NCBI GenBank assembly: GCA_964425255.1 | Contig: CAYRMV010000123.1 | Coordinates: forward strand, 1-9,496 | Reading direction: 5' to 3' | Length of the DNA: 9,496 bases | Source: CAYRMV01 sp964425255 | GTDB taxonomy: Bacteria > Bacteroidota > Bacteroidia > Flavobacteriales_D > Crocinitomicaceae | In this document: in pieces, positions 1 to 7,174 of the stretch | Position numbering within the stretch: position 1 is the stretch's first letter | Layout of the letters: each line of letters starts with the position of its first letter | Made by a program: the position numbers and the translations under genes | The notes under the pieces: generated by a model | What the model was told of the DNA's origin: nothing | The model's database searches: none | The model's input: the letters and a program-made list of their open reading frames with translations, nothing else

Positions 1-1227
1 GAAAGTATGCCACTGATCCATGGAAAGTAATTCCATCGACATGGAAGCCAACTCAGCGACTTCTGAAGGAAGATTTTTAAATCCTGTTAATGCCAAATCT
101 CTCGAAAGAAATGAATGAATAGCATGACCACCTTCATGTACCATCGTAACCAAATCACGGTGTGCACCAACCGCATTCATAAAAATAAACGGAACACCGA
201 TTTCGTACAAGGGATAGTTGTATCCACCAGGTGCTTTTCCTTCTTTGGATTCGAGGTCAAGATGTCCCATTTGGTTCATTGTTTTCAGGCAATCTCCAAA
301 GAACGGATCTATGCGATCAAACATTTCGATGGTACCATTTAAAAGTTGTTCACCAGTTTCAAACGGTTTGAGCGGTTCTTTACCACTTGCTTCTACTTCT
401 AAATCCCACGGTTTTAGTTTAGATTTTCCAAGTAGATTGGCTTGTTTTTCATGCATTTTCTTAACAAGTGGGACAAGGTGTTTTCGAACAGAAGCATGAA
501 ATGTAAAGCAGTCTTCAGGCGTATAATCAAATCGGCCCAATGCTTTAAATTTATAATCTCTATAGTTTTTAAAGCCAGCATTCAAGGCAATTTGATGTCT
601 TTTTTGAACGAGTTGGGTGAATAATTCATCCAGTTTTTGATCGTCTTCCAAACGTCTTTTGCCAATCAAATCGAATATGGTTTGTCGGACTGTTTCATCT
701 TGTTCGCGCAAAAGAAGAGAAGCACGTTGCATGGTCATTTTTTGGTTGTTGTATTCAACCATTTGAGCGGCCATAATAGCGCCATATTGCTGAGCCAATT
801 CACTTGTTTCAGATTCTAATAACACATTTTCTTCGTGAAAAAGATCCAAGGCGGTTTGAACACTTCTAAAATAAATCTTGTATGCTTCATCATTTTGGAG
901 CGATACAACAAAGGGAGATGACATCATTTTTTGGTTCAACTTATCTTCCCATGGAGCTAATTCAGGTTGGATTTCCGAAATGAAAAGCGTATACGCTTTA
1001 GAAAGTGCTTCGTCTCGCGTATCAATTGTCATTTGTATGTAACGCCAAGCTGCGTCTTCTTCTAAAACTGCATCTAATTCGCTTCGATCGTGGAGCCATT
1101 GTTTGAAGTCGACTTCGCTTTCAATGGAACGATTATGCAGTTGTTCAACGTATGGTTTTACATCTTCCCAACTTGTTATTTTTAAATCAGGAGCAATAAA
1201 TTTTCTTTTGGGTGCTTCAATTTTCAT
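1..1227 (-). CDS. M3 family zinc oligoendopeptidase, C-terminal part cut by window edge
   Basis: A soluble, probably cytoplasmic zinc metallopeptidase that cleaves short peptides, of the M3 oligoendopeptidase type (PepF/COG1164-like). The first 409 residues are visible and the C-terminus lies beyond the left edge. The zinc motif HEGGH is at residues 364-368, with H364 and H368 as ligands and E365 as the catalytic base. The third ligand is most likely E392 in SEVAELASMSMEL, at the spacing expected for the family. There is no signal peptide. Most bacterial relatives are near 560-600 residues, so roughly 150-190 residues are missing here by truncation, not by mutation. The ATG at 1227 is preceded by A/T-rich sequence without a Shine-Dalgarno site. 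It lies only about 14 bases after the U-tract of a terminator-like hairpin (1241-1281), so the origin of its transcript is unclear. The family call is firm. The specific name pepF is less certain. Confidence 0.93.
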   Translation of the reverse strand, partial: MKIEAPKRKFIAPDLKITSWEDVKPYVEQLHNRSIESEVDFKQWLHDRSELDAVLEEDAAWRYIQMTIDTRDEALSKAYTLFISEIQPELAPWEDKLNQKMMSSPFVVSLQNDEAYKIYFRSVQTALDLFHEENVLLESETSELAQQYGAIMAAQMVEYNNQKMTMQRASLLLREQDETVRQTIFDLIGKRRLEDDQKLDELFTQLVQKRHQIALNAGFKNYRDYKFKALGRFDYTPEDCFTFHASVRKHLVPLVKKMHEKQANLLGKSKLKPWDLEVEASGKEPLKPFETGEQLLNGTIEMFDRIDPFFGDCLKTMNQMGHLDLESKEGKAPGGYNYPLYEIGVPFIFMNAVGAHRDLVTMVHEGGHAIHSFLSRDLALTGFKNLPSEVAELASMSMELLSMDQWHTF

Positions 1228-1240
1228 TTTGAAAAGAGTT

Positions 1241-1281
1241 TAAATAAAAACGAGGACATCAAAATTTGATAGCCCTCGTTT
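1241..1281 (-). terminator. Intrinsic terminator after the DUF5606 gene
   Basis: On the minus strand AAACGAGG (1281-1274) pairs perfectly with CCTCGTTT (1255-1248). The stem continues through a G-U and a C-G pair and, after one bulged T, into ATCAAA/TTTGAT (1270-1265 with 1263-1258). It is followed by the U-tract TTTTTATTT (1250-1242). It begins about 22 bases beyond the DUF5606 stop codon, which fits factor-independent termination of that transcript. The U-tract ends only about 14 bases before the ATG of the M3 peptidase, so it could also act as an attenuator for that gene. Confidence 0.8.
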
Positions 1282-1303
1282 AAAATAGTATTGCAAATAC
1301 GAA

Positions 1304-1858
1304 TTATTTTTCGCTATCAGTTGCTTTTTTCGTTTTCTTTGGCGCTTTCGCTTTTGGCGCTTCTTCGGAAGAAGTACTTTCAGCTTTCTTTTTTGGCGCT
1401 GCTTTCTTTTTTGGCGCTTCTTCTTTTGTTTCCTCAACAACTATAGCTTCTTCAACCAATTCTTCTTTTTCTTCTTCCATGTTTAATTCACCAGCTTTGT
1501 GAAGTAAATTGTACCATTGGAATAATTTTTTGATATCAGAAGGATAAACTCTTTCGCGGTCAAAGTTTGGAAGAACTTCAGCGAGATAGCTTTCAAGAAC
1601 ATCTTTCGAATCTTTGTGAGAAGGAGCCATTCCACCATTTTCTTTGGCGTAAATTGAATCATAAATGGTTTTCAACGCAACATCTTCATCATACGTGTAA
1701 ATACTAATGTCTTCCAAAGCAGAAATTCGGTCAGATGCGTACGCTGGAAAACGTTTTCTATCATCCAAAGATTCCACAATTAAATTGTTTTTTCCTTGAG
1801 CTACTACTTTGTAAAGGCCCGAACGACCTGAAATTGCTATTATACCTGTTAGATTCAT
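1304..1858 (-). CDS. DUF5606 domain protein with acidic and Lys/Ala/Pro-rich tail
   Basis: A 184-residue protein of unknown function. From memory, its N-terminal part (about residues 1-125, beginning MNLTGIIAISGRSGLYKVV) matches the small DUF5606 family of Flavobacteriia and relatives. There is no signal peptide or membrane segment, so it is probably cytoplasmic. The tail has two low-complexity parts: an acidic Glu-rich stretch (about 127-148) and a basic stretch (about 150-177) with repeated APKKK-type units resembling histone-H1-like tails. The repeats are visible in the DNA as four copies of GCGCCAAA on the coding strand. The basic tail suggests contact with nucleic acid or ribosomes, but that is inference. 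The ATG at 1858 follows an A-rich leader and a consensus -7 element (1878-1885). A hairpin terminator follows the gene at 1241-1281. The S8 peptidase stop lies 47 bases upstream. Confidence 0.88.
   Translation of the reverse strand: MNLTGIIAISGRSGLYKVVAQGKNNLIVESLDDRKRFPAYASDRISALEDISIYTYDEDVALKTIYDSIYAKENGGMAPSHKDSKDVLESYLAEVLPNFDRERVYPSDIKKLFQWYNLLHKAGELNMEEEKEELVEEAIVVEETKEEAPKKKAAPKKKAESTSSEEAPKAKAPKKTKKATDSEK
1338..1417 (-). repeat. Four in-frame copies of an 8-base unit encoding APK
   Basis: The octamer TTTGGCGC (plus strand; GCGCCAAA in the coding sense) occurs at 1338-1345, 1353-1360, 1392-1399 and 1410-1417. The spacings of 15, 39 and 18 bases are all multiples of three, so each copy encodes the Ala-Pro-Lys part of the basic tail of the DUF5606 protein. 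This is a coding micro-repeat, prone to in-frame length change, and not an independent element. Confidence 0.75.
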
Positions 1859-1877
1859 TCTTTTAATTAATTTGCGC

Positions 1878-1885
1878 CAAAAATA
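1878..1885 (-). promoter_or_regulatory. Bacteroidota -7 element before the DUF5606 gene
   Basis: TATTTTTG on the minus strand matches TAnnTTTG exactly and lies 19 bases before the ATG at 1858. I see no TTG at the usual -33 distance, so the promoter is supported by the -7 box and position only. It would give a leader of about 13 bases. Confidence 0.45.
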
Positions 1886-1905
1886 AGAAGTTTATTTGGT
1901 TTGTA

Positions 1906-4458
1906 TCACTTTCGTTGGATTTTAATTGTTTCATTCTGACCATTTCGTTCAATTTGAATGAAATAAATTCCACTTGAAGCGTCTTTGATTTGGAAAAATA
2001 CAGATTCATTTTCTCGTTCTTCTTTCCAGTTCATTTTTCTTCCTTGTGAATCAAAAATAACCCACGAATCGTTTGGTTGAATACCTGAAATTTGAACCAA
2101 GTATTCAGCTGGAATTGGATAAACGCTGATTGGATTTTTTTCAAACTCATTTAATCCAACGGTTGAAATAGGTTGTGAAAATGATTCACAGCCCGTTGAA
2201 CTTGTCGTAGAAACGGTGAATACTCCTTCTTCATTTACAGTATATGATTGATTGGTCGCGCCAGAAATAGCAACTCCATTTTTATACCATTGATAGTTTG
2301 GTGAAGTAGATGCTGTCAAAACATTTCCGTTTTTTGAAATGATTGGCGCCGGTAATACCTGTCCTTGAGCAATAGTAACTTCTGCCAATGTGGTACAATT
2401 ACCGTTATAATTTATAGTTGCACTATAATAACCAGGTTGGTTGATCGAGATTGGATTGGTATTCTGACTGTTTGACCAAACAATAGAATTGATTATTCCA
2501 TCAGTAGAAACAGTTAAATTCATTGGAGCATTGCAATAAGATTCGTTTGAAAGAATTTCTGCATTGTGCAATAACGTATTTAGTGCATCTGCTTTTCCAT
2601 GTCCATAGGCAAAATTGGGAACTTGTCCAGTAAAGTTATCGTTTGTAGCAGCACGGATTAAGTCATTTTTAAAATGTTGATAGGTTGAATTACCACATTT
2701 TTCTAGATATAATCCTGCAATTCCAGCAACGACAGGTGATGCCATAGATGTTCCTCCGTTTCGCATGTGAAATCCACCTGCATCTACGTTGCTCCACCAA
2801 CCAGTGTTATTCAAGATACTCAAAGGTCCAGGTGAAAGCGCTACATCTCCCATTGCAGTGATATCGGGCTTAATCACATCCAAACGACTTGGTCCTTTAC
2901 TTGAATTAACACTCAATTTCCCTGTTTGTGTTCCAGCTGCGGCGATGTATGTACCACCATCACGGGTCTGATAACTTTTGCGGTTATGCATATTTGCTAC
3001 AGAGATTACTTTTTCTGAGCAATTCCAAGAAGAAACAATCGATTGTAACGAATCTGGCATGTGATAATGAATAATTTCGGGCATTATACTTGCACTTGGT
3101 ATTGAGGTTACTAGCTCGTTCAAACCAAGTTGAGGTCTATTACTCCATAAATCATATTTTCCATTTCCTGTTGTCATAAAGCGGTACAAATAAGACGTAG
3201 AATCGACTTTGCTAAAATACGCTTCCATGTGGTATGCACCATTTTCAACAGAGGTATAAATTTGAATGGTTGCTAACTGCTGACCTGCTTGATTATATAA
3301 AGTATCATAAATTGGTGTGTTTAAGGAACTATTAGCAAATCGAAATTCCGTTCTACCCACAAAACCATAACTTGGATCAGGTCTATCAGCACCAAATGCG
3401 TACTTCACTTGATTGATCTCAGATGGAGTAGCCCACAAATCGAAGTAAATGGTATTTGCACCTAACTGACCACTTGGATTGTTTTTTAACCAAACAAAAG
3501 AGGTATCTTGATCCACATTTCCACGAACATGGTATTTTTGCCAGTTTCCGGAATTACCAGCAGCAGAAACAATAATTCTACCGGGTTTTGCATCGAGTAA
3601 GGATTCCATTAATTGACTTGCAGCATCGTTTCCATCGTGAGAACCAAGATATGTTCCCAAACTTAAATTAACAACTGCAGGAAGTCCGAGCGTATCAGCG
3701 ACTTTAAAGATGTAATCACAGGCATCAGCAATAGTCATGGTCCAATTGGCTAAACCAAAATTTGATTCAACAATAATTATTTTTGAATTGGGCGCCATTC
3801 CTTTTTCTTTGCCATTTGCAAGCCCGTTTCCGGAACCTACACCAGCTACTGTTGTTCCATGCGCTGAACCGGCTTCGATGCTTGTACAAATTCCATTTGC
3901 AATGTCAGTAGAATCCCAAGCTTGTCCATAGTTGTAAGGTTGTGGAGTTCGATTTGCATCAAAAGGCAAGGTGTGATCCCAATAACGAAGAACACGTGTA
4001 TGACCATTCGCGTCTTTGAAGTCGGGATGAGTATAATCCAATCCTTGGTCAACATAACCGATAATCACATCTTGACCGGTATATGCTGCCGGTAATCCAT
4101 TCGTTCCGTTGTGAACTTGATTTACTCGGTGATGCATTCGTGTGGAATCATTCAAAGCAAACGGTTGAGAAAATTCAAAATGAAATTGACCAATGGAACC
4201 TTGCTTTTGCCATGCATTTAATTGAAAAGGACTTGCTTGAATGTAAATCCAATTGGGTGTGACTTGTTTTACTTTTACTTTTTCTCTCAGGAGAAATTCC
4301 AAGGTGTTTTTGCCCAAATTTTCAACCGAAGTTGCTATCTCATCATGAGGTTTTTCGTTTAACAATTGAACGAAACGGAAATTAGAACTTTGAGCAACTA
4401 TTTTTTCAGTAATCAGTAGTAGCGTCAAACTGAAAAGTAATGTGTATAAACGATTCAT
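1906..4458 (-). CDS. Secreted subtilisin-family (S8) serine peptidase with T9SS sorting domain
   Basis: An 850-residue exported protease. Order of parts: signal peptide (1-22, cleavage likely after IVA); a pro-region to about 120; a subtilisin catalytic domain; two Ig-like beta modules (about 640-700 and 703-766); and a type A T9SS C-terminal sorting domain (about 774-850, beginning ISVYPIPAE). The triad is D137 (YVDQGLDYTHPDF), H200 (HGTTVAG) and S571 (GTSMASP). The oxyanion-hole Asn is N302 (AAGNSG). N302 and S571 are 269 residues apart, against 66 in subtilisin BPN', so the catalytic domain carries about 200 extra residues, perhaps a jelly-roll insert as in CspA-like S8 peptidases. The product should cross the inner membrane by Sec and the outer membrane by T9SS, then be released or surface-anchored. 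The ATG at 4458 directly starts the signal peptide. A consensus -7 element lies 16 bases upstream. The natural substrate cannot be told. Confidence 0.95.
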   Translation of the reverse strand: MNRLYTLLFSLTLLLITEKIVAQSSNFRFVQLLNEKPHDEIATSVENLGKNTLEFLLREKVKVKQVTPNWIYIQASPFQLNAWQKQGSIGQFHFEFSQPFALNDSTRMHHRVNQVHNGTNGLPAAYTGQDVIIGYVDQGLDYTHPDFKDANGHTRVLRYWDHTLPFDANRTPQPYNYGQAWDSTDIANGICTSIEAGSAHGTTVAGVGSGNGLANGKEKGMAPNSKIIIVESNFGLANWTMTIADACDYIFKVADTLGLPAVVNLSLGTYLGSHDGNDAASQLMESLLDAKPGRIIVSAAGNSGNWQKYHVRGNVDQDTSFVWLKNNPSGQLGANTIYFDLWATPSEINQVKYAFGADRPDPSYGFVGRTEFRFANSSLNTPIYDTLYNQAGQQLATIQIYTSVENGAYHMEAYFSKVDSTSYLYRFMTTGNGKYDLWSNRPQLGLNELVTSIPSASIMPEIIHYHMPDSLQSIVSSWNCSEKVISVANMHNRKSYQTRDGGTYIAAAGTQTGKLSVNSSKGPSRLDVIKPDITAMGDVALSPGPLSILNNTGWWSNVDAGGFHMRNGGTSMASPVVAGIAGLYLEKCGNSTYQHFKNDLIRAATNDNFTGQVPNFAYGHGKADALNTLLHNAEILSNESYCNAPMNLTVSTDGIINSIVWSNSQNTNPISINQPGYYSATINYNGNCTTLAEVTIAQGQVLPAPIISKNGNVLTASTSPNYQWYKNGVAISGATNQSYTVNEEGVFTVSTTSSTGCESFSQPISTVGLNEFEKNPISVYPIPAEYLVQISGIQPNDSWVIFDSQGRKMNWKEERENESVFFQIKDASSGIYFIQIERNGQNETIKIQRK

Positions 4459-4474
4459 GTTTTCGTATTTTGTA

Positions 4475-4482
4475 CAAATATA
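4475..4482 (-). promoter_or_regulatory. Bacteroidota -7 element before the S8 peptidase gene
   Basis: TATATTTG on the minus strand fits TAnnTTTG exactly, 16 bases before the ATG at 4458. No clear TTG lies 17-23 bases further upstream. The predicted leader is only about 10 bases. The gap to the preceding CPBP gene is 60 bases and shows no convincing terminator. Confidence 0.45.
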
Positions 4483-4518
4483 ACGAATTACTAAGTAAAT
4501 TGGTTTGATTAAAAGGAA

Positions 4519-5091
4519 TCAATTCGACTCGTTTTTTGGTGTGATTTGTAAGTATTTGGCAGCTGAGAAAAGAGTAAGGTCGTAACTAAAATGTGCTGCA
4601 ATACAAAACCAAAGTCCCAGCGATGAATAAAAATATCCTAAAGAAAAAATAAATGGGAAAAGAATTAGACCTAAAAAGAAGATTCGTTTTTTCGGGTTCA
4701 AATAACCATGAATGGCTATGAAAAGAATGGTTGTCAAGCTTATTCCAAGCCAATGTTGAATTCCAGCTCTGAACAAAATTTCTTCTCCAAATCCAGCGCA
4801 GAATGAGAGAAAAATGATACCAATCCAGGAAAGCTTTAATTCGGATAACGTTTCATTTTGTTGTTCCATTTCTTTCGAGAAAAAGGGAATTTGACCGACA
4901 GCTAAAAGGATAAATGCATAAATAATACCCCAAGCCAATCCAAGTAAATTTTCAATATGTAAAAAATCATTTAGCCCGAAAATAGTGCTCAAACTTTCGT
5001 CTTCGAAATACCATAAAGCTCCAATTGCAGGCAAAGGAAAAATCAACAAGGTGACCCATCCGAGGAAATAAATTTGTTTGGATGGTATCAT
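4519..5091 (-). CDS. CPBP (CAAX/bacteriocin-processing) family intramembrane metalloprotease
   Basis: A 190-residue integral inner-membrane protein of the CPBP (Abi, PF02517) family. Hydrophobic segments lie at about 7-28, 46-67, 88-102, 116-128, 137-155 and 157-178. The three family motifs are present: EEILFR (E103, E104, R108), FIAIH (F124, H128) and H167-x3-D171. These form the membrane-embedded metal-dependent active site, so it is probably catalytically competent. Bacterial members process or protect against peptides or act in immunity and envelope biology; the substrate here is unknown. The ATG at 5091 overlaps the TGA of the cupin gene (ATGA, 5088-5091), implying translational coupling in one transcript with the cupin and the outer-membrane protein genes. 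Its length is at the short end for the family. No clear terminator follows. Confidence 0.9.
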   Translation of the reverse strand: MIPSKQIYFLGWVTLLIFPLPAIGALWYFEDESLSTIFGLNDFLHIENLLGLAWGIIYAFILLAVGQIPFFSKEMEQQNETLSELKLSWIGIIFLSFCAGFGEEILFRAGIQHWLGISLTTILFIAIHGYLNPKKRIFFLGLILFPFIFSLGYFYSSLGLWFCIAAHFSYDLTLFSAAKYLQITPKNESN

Positions 5092-5567
5092 GAAAGTTTC
5101 CGGATGATTGTTTCATGCGTTGGAAAATCAGACAAAAGTTGTTCTGTTGAAAATAATTCAAAATCTTCAAATCGAAAACCAGGAGAAACAACACACGATA
5201 CCAAGGCAAAAGAATTTTCTTCTAAAACAGAACTGCCAAAAATGGTTTCTTTTTTCACCAAAAAATACGGTTGAAATCCTTTTTCGGGATTGGAACCTAC
5301 GGGAGTGGCTGTGTGTCCTTTTTCTTTGTCGAGCGTATGAACCAAAATTGGACTTCCTGCATGATGAAACCATAACTCATCGCTTTTTATTCGGTGGAAA
5401 CGAGAATAATTTTCAGAAGTCAACAAAAAGTAAATCGAAGTTGATAGAGATAACCCAGAAATTGAATTTTCTTCCGAACGGTATGTTTCTTTGTAAAATC
5501 CTCCTTCAGGATGAGGTAGGAGTTCGAGGGTTTTTACCCAATATTCTATTTGTTCTTGTTGATTCAT
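5088..5567 (-). CDS. Cupin_5 (DUF985) family protein
   Basis: A 159-residue cytoplasmic protein of the RmlC-like cupin superfamily, DUF985/cupin_5 group (PF06172). The family signature PHPEGGFYKETYRS is at 18-31. The cupin core follows, with FHRIKSDELWFHHAG at 57-71 (H58, E64, H68 and H69 as candidate metal or ligand contacts) and SPGFRFEDFE at 128-137. Length equals the usual full-length family size. Members bind small acidic or sugar-like ligands in a beta barrel, but no reaction is settled for most of them, so no substrate is claimed. It is the middle gene of a tight unit: five bases separate its ATG (5567) from the stop of the outer-membrane protein gene, and its stop overlaps the start of the CPBP gene. 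Confidence 0.92.
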   Translation of the reverse strand: MNQQEQIEYWVKTLELLPHPEGGFYKETYRSEENSISGLSLSTSIYFLLTSENYSRFHRIKSDELWFHHAGSPILVHTLDKEKGHTATPVGSNPEKGFQPYFLVKKETIFGSSVLEENSFALVSCVVSPGFRFEDFELFSTEQLLSDFPTHETIIRKLS

Positions 5568-5572
5568 TTTTT

Positions 5573-6337
5573 TTATTCGATTGGTCCTTTGATGGGTTGT
5601 GTTCCTTTGTTTTTGATGTTCGGGAAAAAATAACGAAAATCAAATGCCAAGTATGTTCCGTTCATTTCTCCCACTTGAAAGATTTGATCACTTACTTTTT
5701 GATGTCCCCAAGCTGCTGCTATATCAAAAATGGGTTGAACCGGAATTCGTCCAGATGCTCCGACATAGAAGAAACCTGATTTTTCAGTTCTCCATTCAAA
5801 ACCGATGTTTGCATTTATTTCAAATCCAACACGCGATCTTCTCCTTCCTTCATGAATAAATTCGTTAAGTCCCCTTGGGTATATGATTTTAGCTACGTTG
5901 GACGGATTGAATACCATAGAACCACCCAAAGATGCATTCATATACAGTTCTTCTGTCAAGCGGATGTAAATCAATCCATTTACAGGGATGTCATAACTAA
6001 TCATTCCAAAATTCATTTGAGAAGTCAAGTTCGAATCAGCTAGAGAAAAGTCAATTGAATAATTTCGTTGAACTTGATTGATTCCTGTTTCGATGCTGAT
6101 TAAATCTGTTATTCCAATGCGTGTTACAGCTCCAAATGAATAACCAAATTGTTGATTGTAGATTGCTTTGAATCCACCGTTTTGAAGTGTCGTCGATGAT
6201 TCACCTAAAAAATCTCCGGGTATTAAAGGTTTAAATTGAAGTCCAAAATAGGAGGGGACTTTCTCTTTTTTTGTTTGAGCTAAAAAAGAATGTATATTTC
6301 CAAAAATCAGGATTACTAAAACAACAAATTTCAACAT
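5573..6337 (-). CDS. Outer-membrane beta-barrel protein (porin-like), function unknown
   Basis: A 254-residue exported protein. A hydrophobic signal peptide covers about 1-21 (MLKFVVLVILIF to FLAQ). The mature part is made of alternating amphipathic strands rich in Tyr, Phe and Gly, ending in the strand LAFDFRYFFP, as in small 8-10-stranded outer-membrane barrels of Bacteroidota (OMP_b-brl type). No catalytic motif is seen. An in-frame TTG at 6355 could extend it by six residues. The ATG at 6337 is preferred because it gives a clean signal peptide and is preceded by the A-rich leader AAAAAAAGAAAAC. A weak -7-like box, TTAATTTG (one mismatch, 6353-6360), lies 15 bases before the ATG. It is the first gene of the unit with cupin_5 and CPBP. 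The 129-base gap from the nitroreductase makes co-transcription with that gene uncertain. Confidence 0.82.
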   Translation of the reverse strand: MLKFVVLVILIFGNIHSFLAQTKKEKVPSYFGLQFKPLIPGDFLGESSTTLQNGGFKAIYNQQFGYSFGAVTRIGITDLISIETGINQVQRNYSIDFSLADSNLTSQMNFGMISYDIPVNGLIYIRLTEELYMNASLGGSMVFNPSNVAKIIYPRGLNEFIHEGRRRSRVGFEINANIGFEWRTEKSGFFYVGASGRIPVQPIFDIAAAWGHQKVSDQIFQVGEMNGTYLAFDFRYFFPNIKNKGTQPIKGPIE

Positions 6338-6466
6338 GTTTTCTTTTTTTGCCAAATTAAGAAATATTTAAACAATCATTTTCTTGAAAATCTCAACAGT
6401 AAGTTTGATTGATTGAACCGAAGCTCCTTTCTATTCAATTTTTAACGAACCTTGCCTAATTTTATT

Positions 6467-7054
6467 TTATTCGCTTCTCCAAGTTGTAATATACTCGATA
6501 GGTTTGCGCTGTCCTTTGGGCCATTCGTCTTTGGAATAACCCAAATAAATCAATCCCAAGCATTTGTCGTTTTCCTCTAACCCCAAATAGGTATTCATGG
6601 CAGGTTTATAAATGAGAGCTGGTGTAGCCCAAAATGAACCTATTCCGTAGGCTGTAGCTGTTAAAAGCATATTTTGAATCGCTGCTGCAACTGCTTCTGT
6701 TTCTTCTAATTCACTGATTCGACCTGTTTCATCTCTCTTAAGCGAAACGGCAATGATTGCTGTTGCCATTTTTGGTCGAGTCAATAATTTAGCTAGTTTT
6801 TTATCATCTTGTTTTTCGGTTGGAACAACTTCCAAATAGGTTTTTCCTAAAAAATCGGCTAAATTTTCAAGTGCTTTTTCTGTGAAAACGGTAAATCGCC
6901 ATGGTTGCGTGTTTCCATGCGTTGGAGCCCAAATTGCAGCGTTAAGAATCGTTTCAATTTGTTCTTTTTGGATTTTTCGAGTAGAAAAGCTTTCAGGATA
7001 AACGGTTCTTCGGTCTTTGATTAAAGAAATGATTTCAGAAAGATTGTATTTCAT
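6467..7054 (-). CDS. Nitroreductase family protein (YdjA-like, FMN-dependent)
   Basis: A 195-residue cytoplasmic FMN oxidoreductase of the nitroreductase superfamily, closest in length and motif pattern to the minimal YdjA-like group. FMN-contact motifs are visible: DRRTV near the N-terminus (R15, R16), APTHGNTQPWRF at 43-54, and the Gly-rich ATAYGIGSFWATP at 133-145. These enzymes work as homodimers and transfer hydride from NAD(P)H through FMN to nitro groups, quinones or other acceptors. The physiological substrate cannot be read from the sequence. The ATG at 7054 follows a leader of about 20 bases and a good -7 element (7080-7087), so it has its own promoter, located just after the small-RNA terminator. 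The 129-base gap downstream shows no good terminator, so read-through into the outer-membrane protein unit is possible. Confidence 0.93.
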   Translation of the reverse strand: MKYNLSEIISLIKDRRTVYPESFSTRKIQKEQIETILNAAIWAPTHGNTQPWRFTVFTEKALENLADFLGKTYLEVVPTEKQDDKKLAKLLTRPKMATAIIAVSLKRDETGRISELEETEAVAAAIQNMLLTATAYGIGSFWATPALIYKPAMNTYLGLEENDKCLGLIYLGYSKDEWPKGQRKPIEYITTWRSE

Positions 7055-7079
7055 GTTTCAATTGTTGTTACTATTCTCA

Positions 7080-7109
7080 CAAAAATAGTCATTCAGAAGG
7101 ATAGTTCAG
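7080..7109 (-). promoter_or_regulatory. Promoter of the nitroreductase gene
   Basis: The -7 element TATTTTTG (7087-7080, minus strand) matches TAnnTTTG exactly. CTG (7109-7107), one base off TTG, lies 19 bases upstream at the expected -33 position. The predicted start is near 7074, giving a leader of about 20 bases before the ATG at 7054. The box begins 14 bases beyond the end of the preceding U-tract. Confidence 0.55.
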
Positions 7110-7122
7110 TAACAATAATTGC

Positions 7123-7153
7123 AAAAAAAAGAGTGAGACGGGCGTCTCACTCT
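7123..7153 (-). terminator. Strong intrinsic terminator ending the small-RNA gene
   Basis: On the minus strand GAGTGAGACG (7152-7143) is the perfect complement of CGTCTCACTC (7140-7131). Realistically this is a 9-bp stem with a 4-base loop, plus a closing A-T pair (7153 with 7130). It is followed directly by eight T (7130-7123). It is one of the two strongest terminators of the window. It ends the inferred small RNA and can also stop read-through from the aminotransferase, whose stop codon is about 140 bases upstream. Confidence 0.88.
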
Positions 7154-7156
7154 CTT

Positions 7157-7174
7157 CTAACCTAACTAACCTAA
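7157..7174 (-). repeat. Two tandem copies of TTAGGTTAG in the small RNA
   Basis: TTAGGTTAG at 7174-7166 is followed immediately by an identical copy at 7165-7157 (minus strand). Related units lie just upstream: GGTAGG (7180-7175) and GGTTTAG (7195-7189). On the plus strand it reads as a CCTAA-type repeat. It falls in the presumed single-stranded 5' half of the small RNA. Confidence 0.85.

Noticed and set aside
115..819. Open frames on the plus strand within the M3 peptidase gene
   Set aside because: They are shadows of the minus-strand gene, whose protein carries the HEGGH motif and family-like sequence throughout.
4505..4522. Hairpin TTGATT/AATCAA over the CPBP stop codon as a terminator
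   Set aside because: Only a 6-bp A/T-rich stem and no U-tract on the minus strand.
5108..5779. A long plus-strand open frame of 223 codons across the cupin and outer-membrane protein genes
   Set aside because: It is antisense to two clear genes, and its translation is Phe/Lys/Leu-rich with no recognisable domain.
6338..6355. TTG start at 6355 for the outer-membrane protein
   Set aside because: It only adds six charged residues before the signal peptide and overlaps the weak -7-like box. The ATG at 6337 has an A-rich leader.
6338..6466. Search for a terminator or small RNA between nitroreductase and outer-membrane protein
   Set aside because: Only weak stems (TTGAA/TTCAA) without a minus-strand U-tract, and only a one-mismatch -7-like box. 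Nothing firm.
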